Shown: one piece after another, positions 33,666-44,891 of the stretch
Numbering within the stretch: the first letter of the stretch is position 1
How the letters are laid out: each line of letters opens with the position of its first letter
Assembly (NCBI RefSeq): GCF_004379255.2
Contig: NC_056052.1
Span: 15,098,589-15,162,588 of the forward strand
Direction: 5' to 3'
DNA from: Salvia splendens
Taxonomy: Eukaryota; Streptophyta; Magnoliopsida; Lamiales; Lamiaceae
Length of the DNA stretch: 64,000 nt
Notes under the pieces: model-generated
Databases searched by the model: none
Told to the model about the DNA's origin: nothing
The model's input: the letters and a program-made list of their open reading frames with translations, nothing else
Position numbers and translations under genes: made by a program

Positions 33666-36626
33666 TATGCCTTCCTCGGAGGTGAGAACTCCTATCCAGT
33701 GATCATCAGCAGCAGCCTTACGAAGGAACAAGAAGCTAGGCTACTGACCGTGCTGAGCAAGAACAAGAAGGCGATTGGATGGAGTCTTACAGATTTAGTT
33801 AGAATTAGCCCCGACGTCTGCATGCACCATATTAGGCTGGAAGAGGGAGCAAAGGCACATCGAGATGCCCAAAGGAAAGTAAACCCTAACATGCGAGAGG
33901 AAATATTGAAGGAAATCTTGAAGTTGTTGTCGCTAGGGATTATCTATTCAGTGCCAGACAGTGAGTGGGTCAGCCCGATCCACATGGTTCCAAAGAAGTC
34001 GGGAATCCAAGTCGTCCAAAATGAGAGGAATGAGCTGATTCCAGCGAGGCTAGTCACGGGTTGGCGAATGTGCATCGATTACCGCAAGCTGAACAATGCA
34101 ACAAGGAAGGATCACTTCCCTCTGCCTTTTATCGACCAGATGTTGGAGCGACTAGCTGGGAAGAAGTACTTTTGCTTCTTGGATGGGTACAGCGGATATT
34201 TCCAAATCTACGTGGATCCTGAAGACCAGGATAAGACCACCTTCACTTGCCCATTCGGAACTTATGCATACCGGCGCATGCCTTTCGGCCTATGCTACGC
34301 TCCAGGTACGTTTCAACGTTGCATGATGTGCATATTTTCTGATTTGATTGAGGATTGCATAGAGATATTCATGGATGACTTTACGGTCTACGGAGACTCG
34401 TTCGATTCTTGCCTTCATCATTTGGATATAGTTCTTGAGAGATGTCAAGCGAAGAGTTTGGTTTTGAACTTTGAGAAGTGCCATTTTATGGTCACCGAAG
34501 GGATTGTTCTGGGACACGTGGTCTCGGAAAGGGGAATCCAGGTGGATCGAGCAAAGGTGGACGTTATATCTAAATTACCGTTCCCTACTGATCAGAAGGG
34601 GATTAGGGGTTTTCTGGGGCATGCCAGATTTTATCGACGATTTATTAAGGATTTCTCCAAAATCGCCCATCCCCTTACCAGGCTACTTCAAAATGACGTG
34701 GAGTTCGTTTTTGATGAGCAATGCAAGGCTGCTTTCAATCTTCTCAAGGAAAAGCTGATATCCGCACCTATCATACGGGCTCCTGACTGGGACCATCCTT
34801 TCGAAGTAATGTGCGACGCCAGCGACTTTGCGGTAGGGGCCGTGCTGGGTCAGAAGATCGATGGGAAGAGGTACGTAATTTTTTATGCGTCCAAGACTTT
34901 GAATCAAGCCCAGCGGAATTACGATACCACTGAAAAGGAGATGCTGGCAGTGGTGTATTCTTTCGAGAAATTCCGGCCATATTTGTTGGGATCCAAGGTC
35001 ATAGTATATACTGACCATGCAGCCATTAAGTATCTGATTGCCAAGAAGGAATCCAAACCACGCTTGATCCGATGGGTACTCTTGTTACAAGAATTTGATT
35101 GGGAGGTGGAAGATAAGAGAGGAGTCGAGAACAAGGTGGCAGACCATTTGAGCAGAATAATGCAAGATGGAAACAGTGACGAAGTGCATGATAAGTTTCG
35201 AGAGGAACATTTATGTGAGATGATTTTTGCGCCCAGGAAAATTGATTGGGAAGAAGTGTACAAACTTACTGGTCAGAATGATACAGCAAAAGGAAAGGAG
35301 AAGGTAGGGCAAGAGCCATGGTATGCGGACCTGGCCAACTACCTAGTAACTGGAGAACTTCCAGAAGCACCAAGTGTTACCAAGGCACAAAGAATGAAGA
35401 TCAAGAGTGAAGCAAAATACTACTTTTGGGACGACCCCTACCTATGGAGGGTAGGATCCGATCAAGTGATAAGAAGGTGCATTCCTGACTGGGAGCAGCG
35501 GGATGTTCTAACCCACTGCCATTCGTTAGCATGCGGAGGACATTTCGGATCCAAGAAGACGGCAAGGAAGATTATGGATAGCGGCTTTTATTGGCCAACA
35601 CTCAACAAAGATGCGTACGAGTTCTGCAGAAGTTGCGAGCATTGCCAACTGACCGGTGGAATATCTGCCCGGGACGAAATGCCGCAGGTACCCATAATAG
35701 TTTGCGAGCTATTCGACATATGGGGAATGGATTTCATGGGGCCTTTTCCTTCGTCCTATGGCAATCTGTATATCCTAGTCGTGGTAGATTACGTCTCCAA
35801 ATGGGTAGAAGCCAAGGCCACAAGTACGTGTGAAGCAAAGGAGGTGTCCAAGTTCTTAAAGAGTCATATTTTCAGCCGGTTCGGAGTTCCAAGGGCGATC
35901 ATATCAGATCAAGGTACACACTTCTGTAATCGCACAATTGAAGCCTTAATGAAGAAATACGGTGTGCACCATAGACTTTCCAGCCCGTACCATCCGCAAG
36001 CCAATGGTCAAGCGGAGATCTCTAACTGTGAGATAAAGAAGATTTTGGAGAAGACTGTGAACACTTCGAGGAAAGACTGGAGTGTGAGGTTAGAGGATGC
36101 TCTCTGGGCGTATCGAACAGCCTACAAAACCCCCATAGGCATGTCCCCTTACCGGATCGTTTTTGGGAAGATGTGCCATTTACCGGTTGGGATCGAGCAT
36201 CGAGCATACTGGGCAGTACAGAAAGTGAATATGGATGCTACAGCCTGCGAAGACGAAAGGAAGCTGCAGCTGCAGGAGCTTGAGGAACTTAGATTGGAGT
36301 CATTCGACTCAGCCATGTGGTACAAGGAGCGAACCAAACTGTGGCATGATCGAAATCTGATAACTAAGGAGCTCCACGTTGGCCAGAAAGTACTACTCTT
36401 CCAGTCAAGATTGAAGCTTATGCCAGGGTAACTCAAGTCCAAATGGACAGGACCTTACATCATAACTGCACTCAGATCCAATGGAGCAGTAGAAATTTCA
36501 GGGAGTTTTCCTAACTCGGAACCTTTCATAGTAAATGGACATAGGTTGAAAATATTCAGGGAGAATAGCGAAGTGGGTGTAGTGGATGAAATTCCACTGC
36601 AAACACTTACATCGGTTTCATACTGA
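33666..36626 (+). pseudogene. Athila RT-RNase H-integrase
   Basis: The frame continues from Gag-protease. It is open from 33666 (first ATG 33699), broken by TAA at 36429-36431, and ends at TGA 36624-36626. RT carries the active site FMDDF near residue 222 from 33699, and RNase H begins near residue 370 with [14 protein letters not shown]. Integrase has its HHCC zinc site ([10 protein letters not shown], then CRSCEHC, residues 605-650) and all three catalytic acids: D in GMDFMGPF (about 675), D in ISDQGTHF (about 735) and E in NGQAEI, with 35 residues between the last two. Every catalytic residue I can see is present, so this was active recently. About 64 C-terminal codons lie beyond the TAA. 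Confidence 0.93.
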
Positions 36627-37290
36627 TCAGTAAGATAGGAATTTGGAATTCCACATGGCTAGTTCCATTTTGATAATTTTCTGCGTATACTGGCCAAGTA
36701 GGATTCCAAATTACACAAGAAAGGTGTAAATATTGTAAATACGTAATTAGTCTTTGCATGTCAGATAATTTCTAAGAAAATCCAAAAATATTTTCGGGCC
36801 TTAAATTTAATTTGGAGTACACATTGACCAAGAGACTACCTATTTGGTGCTATTTCAATTCTAATTTAAGAGCCCATTTGAATTATTTCCCTTATTAGGC
36901 AAGTAATGGTAGGTTTCGAGAAAAGACGAAATTTTGAATTAAGACTTATGCAGCTTTTGCAGGGTGGCAACGGCTGGAGTGGCGTGGAGCAGAGAGAGTA
37001 GACGCGATAGCCAATCAGGGGCCAGCATTCCTAACCGCCTTCCGTCCAAGCGTCGCGACCGGCAACTCCCTATAGCCGGTTGTAACCACCTGCAACTGCT
37101 ATCTCTCGCCTAAATTAAACGGCCGTCCCAAACTTTATCCCTCACAAACCCTCATTTTCAAATTCCCTTTTTCAAGAGATATTATCCCATACTCTCTCAA
37201 GAAAGCGTAAATCACAAACCCTCATTTTCTTCCATTTTCTCCCAGATATCAAGACCAAATTCCACTCTTTACAAGCCCTAATTTTCAGCC
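36627..37290 (+). other. Spacer and leader before the extra ORF
   Basis: No coding sequence is supported. The last 200 bases are pyrimidine-rich (TTTTCAAGAGATATTATCCC, CATACTCTCTCAAG), like a 5' leader. The order matches the minus-strand Athila/Tat element, where a TATA box and TC-rich leader precede the same kind of ORF. A clear TATA box is not visible here; CCTAAATTAAACGG at about 37110 is the nearest candidate. Confidence 0.5.
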
Positions 37291-40098
37291 ATGGGGAAGA
37301 AAGCATTTGCTACCAAAATCAAACCGCCCTCAAAGAAAGCCAGTGAGGAAGGAAACCTTGAAATACCACCACCACTAAACCCACAACGTCCCGCGCCAAC
37401 ACAACAAGCCCCGCCGATGGTCTCTCTGGATGCAATGGCGGAGTTTCTCCGATTGCAGGATCCGAATAGGAATTGGGCAGCGGAGTTAGAGTATTTTAAC
37501 CAAGGTAGAGGGCAAGGGAGCGGAGCCGGAGCAACTCATGCGGCAACCATGCCAGTAACCACTACGCAACCCTTGACCCCTATTTCATCTACATTGCCGA
37601 TTCCATCGATGATTCCCCAAGAAAGCAACCCCCCAACTGAAGCCGAAATGACAGAGACGGAAGGAATTTTTCCGACGACCCAGGAAGCCGAACTTGAGGA
37701 TCTCGAGGCCATTGCGGCTTATTATGCCTCTGATGAAGAAGAAAGAGCGGAAAGGCTGAGAAGGGAGCAACAAGACCAGGAAGGGGGAGAAGGAATTGAG
37801 GAGACGCCAGAAGTGGAAGCGGTTCGCCAATAAGTAATTAGGGAGGAGATCGACCTGAATAAGTCGGCCCAAAAGCGCGGCCTCATGACGGAAACGGAGT
37901 TTGAATCAATAGTGGAAGAGGTGAATCGCAGGGAAGATACTGCTCTAATGGCTGAGGGTCTAGACCTCGCATCGAGGGCAGTAGGAGAGGATGAACAAGC
38001 TTTTACAGAACCCATACCGAAGGATAAGGCATCCCAGTCAGTAGGGGAAGAGGAGAGGGAAGAACAGAGTGAAGAGAAAGGGCCAGAGCCAGTTGATACC
38101 CAAGTGGAAGCAGGGGATGATCGAATGCAAGTAGATGAGGAGAGACCAACCGTAGACACTCAAGTACCGGAAGCTGTGGCGCCTCCCGTCTTAAAACCCC
38201 ACCCAGTGAAGCGGCAATTGGTTCTGAAGATGCGGGTATCTCAGCGATGCCTGGGCAAAAGAGCAGCCAGCAAGGCCAAGACAAGCACGGCTGAGAACCC
38301 AGTAGAGATCGAGAGCGAGGAAGAACAAGCCACTCCAACGAAGGCAGGGGGTGAACCTGCACAGCCTACTGCTCAGGAGGAAGAAGCACAATATCAGCGA
38401 GCCAGAAAGAGGAAAGGGAAGGCTCCAATCCAGAAGAAAGCAGTAACAAAGAGGTCCAGGGCAGCAAACACAGGAATTGTGATTACCGAAGCTTCTCAGA
38501 GGATCCCATCGAGCCGGCAAGAGCAGAGTGATAGTGAGTATGAGATTAGTGAGGAGTCTGCATCGGATAGTGATGAGTCCGTGGAAGAGGAGGAATATGG
38601 GGAACAGTCGCTCCCAGGTGATCACCGAGAGCTTGTCCACCCACCAGTGGAGAGGCTCCGATATAGAAGATGGACCATGGATTTCACAAATGAGATCGCC
38701 GAGGAGATGAAACTCTTCGAGAAGCAGAAACTGAAGGATACCTTCGAGAGTCTGGACGATGGCAGCAAGGAAATTAAGTGCGGCAAGGTAATACACTACC
38801 CTTCTCTGGATGAACTAGGTGTTCGTGACCAATTCCTTGCTTATATAAATGCTTTGGGTTTTGAGTGGCTACTGCAAAATGGGGATCCACGTATCAGTGT
38901 GAGATTAGCGAAGGAGTTCTTCACTACCTTTCGGTTTAAGGTGACAACGGACCTGGATGAAGTGTCCATTAGTTTTAGATTGTTTGCGGCAGAGTTTAGT
39001 ATGAACTTGATAGAGTGGACATGTCGGATGGGCATGTGTACATTGGAAGAAGCGATCAGTTCTGAGTGGAGAGACAGGGAGAGGGGTATCCCTCGTAGGC
39101 ACGTGGATTTTGATCAACAGGAGGCCTGGGCTGATCTTACTCACCCTGGCGCTGGAGAATTCGCGTCCACTGTTTCCCGTTCCATCCATTTCAATGATCC
39201 AGTTCTGCGACTAATACAGCTACACCTTGATGCCAACCTGCTGGGCCAATCTAACTCAGCCGTCCGCACTTCAATGACGGAGGTGTATCTCCTTTGGTGC
39301 GCAAGACAGGGACGCAAGCTGCATCTTGGATTTTGGACGGCATATCAGTGCCACTTGATCGCTACGCACCCTGCCAGAAACCTCACTCTTTGCCACATTT
39401 TGGGAGCTTTCGTAGGCAACAACCTCATTATCACTGAGGCTGAAGACTTGTCTCCGCTGCCCATGGTGCAGCCACCGGGATTATTCGACATACCTTACTT
39501 CGTTAGGACAAATGCGGTCTACATGAGGGTGGGACGACCGCAATTTTATGCAATGGGTGAGGAAGCCACGGCAGGAGGAAGAGTCGCGTTATTGGAAAGG
39601 ACGGTTACTGAATTGGCGGAGGAGAACAGACAGATGAGGGCAGAAATGATCCGATTGGCATCAGTAGTGGAACGGGTGTTGAAGGAATCTGCGGAGCAGA
39701 GGATACTGACCCAGAGGCAAGCGTCTATGGAAGTGATTGTGACTAATTTAGGAGAGGAGAACCACAAGATACAGACGGAGATGAATAGGATGTTGTCCAT
39801 GATCGACAATATCCTAGAGGAGGTGAGCCACCAGAGGGCGGCTGAAGCTATGAGAGTAAGGGGCAGTGTAGCCCAGGATACCGGACCAAGCGGCCATGCT
39901 GGCCAGGATGTTGAACCACAAGTCCCAGAGACCGTAGTGAAGGAGCAAGAGGAAGAGAAAGCCGAGGTGCCGGCAACTGCCGAGGAGCCAGCAAAGGATG
40001 ATGAGAACCAAGCTGGAATGGAGACAGACCAACCGGAGGACCAACCGATAGAACGACCTGCACCACCTGCCCCACGAAGGAGCAGGAGACTCCGATAG
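37291..40098 (+). pseudogene. Athila ORF-1-like extra protein, one in-frame stop
   Basis: A single frame of 936 codons including the final stop is interrupted only by TAA at 37831-37833; the part from 37885 is 737 codons. The N-terminal third is acidic and Pro/Glu-rich with a basic cluster (KRKGKAPIQKKAVTKRSR) that resembles a nuclear localisation signal. The middle (about 38660-39530) is an Athila ORF-1-like domain with SISFRLFAAEFSMNLIEWTC. The C-terminus (about 39550-39840) is a strong coiled coil (ALLERTVTELAEENRQMRAE) and ends in a basic RRSRRLR tail. It sits where retroviruses have env, but I see no signal peptide or membrane segment, so an envelope role is not supported. The function is unknown. 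Confidence 0.85.
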
Positions 40099-40972
40099 AC
40101 CCCCCCTACTAACCAAGTTAGTTTTTCTTTTTAAGTTTCAGTTTTTCTTTTAACTTTTCGTATTGTTGTTATGAGTTGGTTTTTGTTTAGGTAGTATAAT
40201 TTGTGTTTGCGCGCAAACCCCACTTCATAACACTTAGCCTATTCCATAGTCTAAGTGTGAGAAGTTAAGGGTTTGTTTCTTTGGAGCATGTTTTCTTTGT
40301 TTTGTTTGTTTTGTTTTCTATGTCGCATGCATGTTAGCTCACACTTAGCCCATTGCATGGTCTAAGTGTGAGGAGTTTGTATATATGTGTTTGTGGTTAT
40401 GTTTTGTTGATCTCTGTATAGGTGATAAAACCTCTCTCACTTAGCCTATTCCATAGTCTAAGTGTGAGAAGTTTTTGTTTTAGTTTTGCTGTTTGTTGTC
40501 TGTGTGCCATCGTACTGGCCATTACCTTTTCCACTTCACAGCCTTATCTGAGGGCAGACACTTGTGAAGTGAGAGGGGGGACGCAATGGCCAGTAGGATG
40601 TATGTATATATGTGTAGTCTTTGTGTTTGTGCTTTTGTTTTGTTTTGTTAGGTCTAGTTTTATGTTGTATGTGATTGGGCATAAAACTCAACCGTCTTGA
40701 GCTGAAGGTGAGGGGAATTGAGGGAGATAGGACATGCTGGAAAACCTAAACCATCCCCGTTAGTACCTCCTAGTCAGGATAGATGAGGTGAGTATGAGAG
40801 AAAAGCCCATACTTAGAGCCAAACACGAAAGCCCTCTAAAAATGTGAGTTATAAGCCTTAAAGTGGAACCACTTTCCACATATATTGGAAAGAAAAGAGA
40901 GGCCGCCACAATTCGCCTAGGGTGAAGTGATCACGGGTAGCAAATACTGAAGGCAGTAGGAACCCCCCCCCC

Positions 40973-41003
<31 letters not shown>

Positions 41004-41953
41004 CCGCCTTTAGAACCCTTTCTTCTTAACCTTTTATATACCCAGATAAACACCCCAGCCGACTGAGACTGTGTAAGGCATGAAACAAATAGAGCTTACT
41101 GGCCAGGAAGAAGTGCGGAAAAGCAGAAATCAGCTGGGCGAAAAAGTTAGAAGAAAATCGACCAGGGAGTCATTCCCAGTCCAAAAAAGAGAAGAAGGAA
41201 TAAGGGTGGCGAAGCCACGAAGGAACGAAAAAAAAAAAAAGAGGGAACCGAGAAAATGAAGAAAATGGTCAGAAAGATTTGACCACAAAAAAGAGATGAA
41301 TGAAGGAATAAGGGTGGCGAAGCCACAAGATGCTACTGACCAGTGGAGACCAAAGCCAGAAGCGCCAACTAAAGAAAGCAACTGATCAGAAGCCTAATAT
41401 ACACAGTCCCCCCCCCCCCCCCCGCATAAATAAAAATAGAAATTTTGAACCTTAGAGCCATAGGAACATCCACCGAAAACATTACAAGCCAACAACCCCG
41501 TTACAAGCCTATAAGTCCTTCAGTAGCCGCTCGTGGAATCTAAGTCCGAAGCAATTATGGTGAGCATAATGAGAGAATGCAGTCCTAACATTCCTGGTGA
41601 GGTATGAGTGACTGAGCGAACCTAGTGTTGGGCCGAGAGTGTGGGCGATCTTGACAAACAGATATACTGACTGGAAGAGAAAAGGGGGGTGGCAGAAGTT
41701 CAAGGCTGTCTAAGGCCGGATTGCACCTGATCCAGAGGGGAGGGATGGTTGAAAATATAGCCCGATCTATGTGTTTTCAGTCTTTTATGTGTTTATGTTT
41801 CTCTGTGTTTGTTTGTGTTTTTCTTTGCGTCATAGTTTAGAGTCTAAGTTAAGTAGAGTCGGTCAGGGGAGTAACCAGGCTAGAATTCGACTTATTCTTT
41901 TCTTTGTTTGTTCTTCACGCTTGAGGACAAGCCTGTGGTAAGTGTGAGCAGTT
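40099..41953 (+). other. Athila 3' untranslated region
   Basis: It is non-coding. It holds three stem-loops with polypurine-tract-like right arms (40231-40466), homopolymer runs (C then A at 40966-41003, C at about 41407-41422), a 25-base direct repeat (41194-41218 and 41302-41326), and the polypurine region TAAGTGTGAGCAGTT at its end. Confidence 0.8.
40231..40468 (+). repeat. Three stem-loop repeats
   Basis: Arms CACTTAG and CTAAGTG pair at 40231-40257 and 40438-40464. The middle copy (40339-40372) has 11-bp perfect arms CTCACACTTAG and CTAAGTGTGAG. Spacing is about 100 bases. Each right arm continues into GAGRAGTT, like the sequence before the 3' LTR. Confidence 0.85.
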
Positions 41954-43431
41954 TGATAAGTCGTATTCTAGGCCTTGGTTACGGGTCAGTATGATGTGCT
42001 TAATTGATTATATTTGCAAAACAGTTGTTTAAAGTGTGCAGGTTAAGCATTCTAGCCAGTAGGGAAGTTTCGGAATGTTCAGGTGAAGGAGGCGCCAGCA
42101 TGATCTCATACTGATCAGTATTCGTGCTAAAACGACTTGAGATGGAGAAGACGGATAGCTGGGACGGATTACCCACAATTAAGGGAAAAGAAGTCAAATT
42201 GCAACGAGGATTTACCCTAAAATCAAGGGTAGCCTCCCTATAAAAGGAAGCCAAATTGGAGAGAGAGATATACACATTCACTCATTCACCACCATCTTTA
42301 GGTAGAAAGTTTTCTCGGTAGTTTCAGTCTTTCAGCCGTGTCCCGCTTCTTGCCTCGCCGTAGCCATGATCACTTGACGTTCAGATGTTCCCAGAATTCC
42401 AGTCATCGTCCATTCCAGCCAGCAAGATCGTAGTTTAGAGTCTCATCGCCCAGAGTGGCAAAACACTTTTACATTGCTTTCGTAGTTTTAAATTTCTCGC
42501 TTTCCTTACGTTGGATCTTGTTTGCCTTTGGATATTTTCTGCTTTTGAAGTACTTTGTTGAAGATCCGAACGTGTTTATGCTATGAAGTTGATTTCCGTT
42601 TCGTTTATTGTGGTGTTTCTTTATTCCCTTGCCTAGTTAGCTTAGATCTAAAGTTTCTCGGTGTTTAAAGTGCTGAATCTCTCAATTCCGTTTACGTAAC
42701 AAATTTCTTTAGGATAGATAAACAAGTACTGTTTGATCGGAAAGTAGATCGTTGCATGCAAAGCTTAGTTTTAATTTCTGAATCGTTCTTTCATGTTGAC
42801 CAGTATGCAGAAGTCCAGTTTCAGTGTTTGATTTCAGATTTGATTTTTTAGTTTTGGATCTGTGTTTGTGAGTTGTTAATCTGAGTTTTCCGTGTTGAAT
42901 CTGGAATTGTTATCTGAATTTTGGAAGTGTTTGTTGAAGAAGATGATGTCTATTTCAATTGGAGGGGACCACTTACTTTTCGAGATGCTTTTGCTTTTGT
43001 CCTTCACTTTTAGTTAAGCCCTGTCAGCCTAGTCATCAAACTTCCACTACACTCTGAATATTCTGTTTAGCCCAAAATAGAAACCCGTACCTTCCAAATA
43101 TTTTCTGTTACAAAATTGTCTCCCCATTCCACGTACACAGTTACATTCCAAATGTTTTCCTTACCGTCTGACCAGTAGAACACCTCCTTTAAGTTCCAGC
43201 CTAGGTAGAAACTCAACCCAAGCGTGGTAGCTAACCAAATCTTCCAATTGTCACCGCGGTAGTTTAAGAACGCACCATCTCTGTGGGATTCGACCCTTAC
43301 CACCACTATACTGATCAGTAGAAGTGGGTTGAGGAATCTTTGAAACCAAGGTCTAGGTTAGTTAGGATCTCTATCCTGATCAGTAGGATATATCCTTGCT
43401 TGAACGACACCTACGCACCCAGGTCCTTTCA
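41954..43431 (+). repeat. Athila 3' LTR (1478 bp)
   Basis: It is the same length as the 5' LTR and has about 12 differences by eye. The TATA box is at 42239-42246. GCGAT follows at 43432-43436. Confidence 0.95.
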
Positions 43432-43436
43432 GCGAT

Positions 43437-44891
43437 GCTACCAAAGTGGCGGCCGTTGCAGTGGGAGACATTTATTTGCGTTTTAGTAGTGATAGATTTT
43501 TGATTTTGAAGAATGTTTTGTTGATACTTTCTTTTAGAAGAAATTTAATTTCAGTTTCTAAATTGGTTTATGATGGATATTCGATTTCTTTTAATGACAA
43601 CTGCGTTATTAAGAAACATGGTTCTTATATCTGTCTTGGTATCATGGAAAACAATCTGTACACAATCACTTCTACACAGTTTAATAATCGCAAATCAGAA
43701 CTCAATACAACATCGAAAATTTCAAAGAAACGAAAGGAACCTTCAAGTTCAATGAACGAAACGTACTTGTGGCACCTTAGACTTAGTCATGCCAATGAAA
43801 GGAGGATCCATTCTCTTGTTCAACAAGATCTTATCAAAGGTCTAGAGGAGGAACCTTTTCATAAGTGTGAGTCATGCTTAGAAGGCAAGATGACCAAGAG
43901 GCCTTTTAAGGCTAAGGGCAATAGGGCCAAGGAAGTACTTGAGCTCATTCATTCCGATGTATGTGGACCAATGTCTACTGAGGCAAGAGGTGGTTTTCGA
44001 TACTTCATCACATTTATTGATGACTTCTCAAAAATTGGAAATGTCTATTTGATGCGTCACAAGTCAGAGTCTTTTAACAAGTTTAAAGACTTTAAGACTC
44101 TTGTGGAGAAGTATCATGGAAAGAATATCAAATGCCTAAGATCTGATCGTGGAGGCGAATACCTCAGTGCCGAATTTTTGGACTACTTATCAGAGTCGGG
44201 AATTAAATCCCAACTGACTGCACCGGGCACGCCCCAGCAGAACAGCGTGGCTGAAAGAAGGAACAAGACCTTGTTAAACATGGTTCGATCGATGATGAGT
44301 TATGCACGTCTGCCTATTTCATTTTGGGGACATGCCTTGCTTTCTGCAAGTCACATTTTAGACAATTTACCATCAAAATCCGTACCTAAAACTCCATATG
44401 AGTTGTGGACTGGGTGTAAGCCCAATCTAGCACATCTCAAGGTTTGGGGTTGCACGGCTCATGTATCGGAAAAGAATCCAACTAAGCTAGGATCTAGGAC
44501 GGAGGTATGTTTGTTTATAGGGTACCCTAGAGGGACGAAAGGCTGTGAATTCTTTAGCCGCCGAGACAAGAAAGTCATTGTGAGTACTCACGCGACATTC
44601 TTAGAGGAAGACTATGTAATGAATCATAAACCCAGCAGTGAAGTGGCTCTTGATGAGCTAACTTCTGTCACAAGTTCCATTAACCAAGAACAAGTACCAA
44701 GTGTACAAACAATTCCTGAAACTTCAACTTCTACTCAAAATATTGTAGTGCCGCGCCACAGTGGGAGGGTCTCACATGAGCCCGACAGATACATTGGTTT
44801 GGGAGAATCTATGGATCACTCCTCGAACAGCAATGTATTAGATCCCTGGAACTTTGCGGAGGCACAGACAGATGTCGATCATTGCGAATAG
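43437..44891 (+). pseudogene. Copia protease end, pre-integrase domain and integrase
   Basis: This continues the Copia frame broken at 29537. After the protease remainder comes the GAG-pre-integrase zinc region (WHLRLSHANE, then HKCESCLEGK, codons about 108-145 from 43446). The integrase core follows with catalytic D in IHSDVCGP, D in LRSDRGGEYLS and E in NSVAERRN, the last two 35 residues apart. The C-terminal linker (GRVSHEPDRYIGLGE) leads to RT. TAG at 44889-44891 stands where the related minus-strand fragment (21711-22624) has Trp, consistent with a G-to-A change. Catalytic residues are intact. Confidence 0.92.

Larger units (their letters stand above)
29538..43431 (+). mobile_element. 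Full-length Athila-type Ty3/Gypsy element (13,894 bp)
   Basis: It has two 1478-bp LTRs, a 5-bp target duplication, an Athila-type primer binding site, gag-protease-RT-RNase H-integrase in one frame, an Athila ORF-1-like extra ORF and a 1.85-kb 3' region. By eye the LTRs differ at about 12 positions (10 transitions, 2 transversions, no indel), about 0.8 percent, so it is the youngest insertion in the window. Most of the gag capsid is deleted and four in-frame stops are present. Confidence 0.95.

Noticed and set aside
37291..40098. Calling the extra Athila ORF an envelope gene
   Set aside because: No signal peptide, membrane segment or cleavage site is visible; the protein is acidic, with a basic cluster and a coiled coil.
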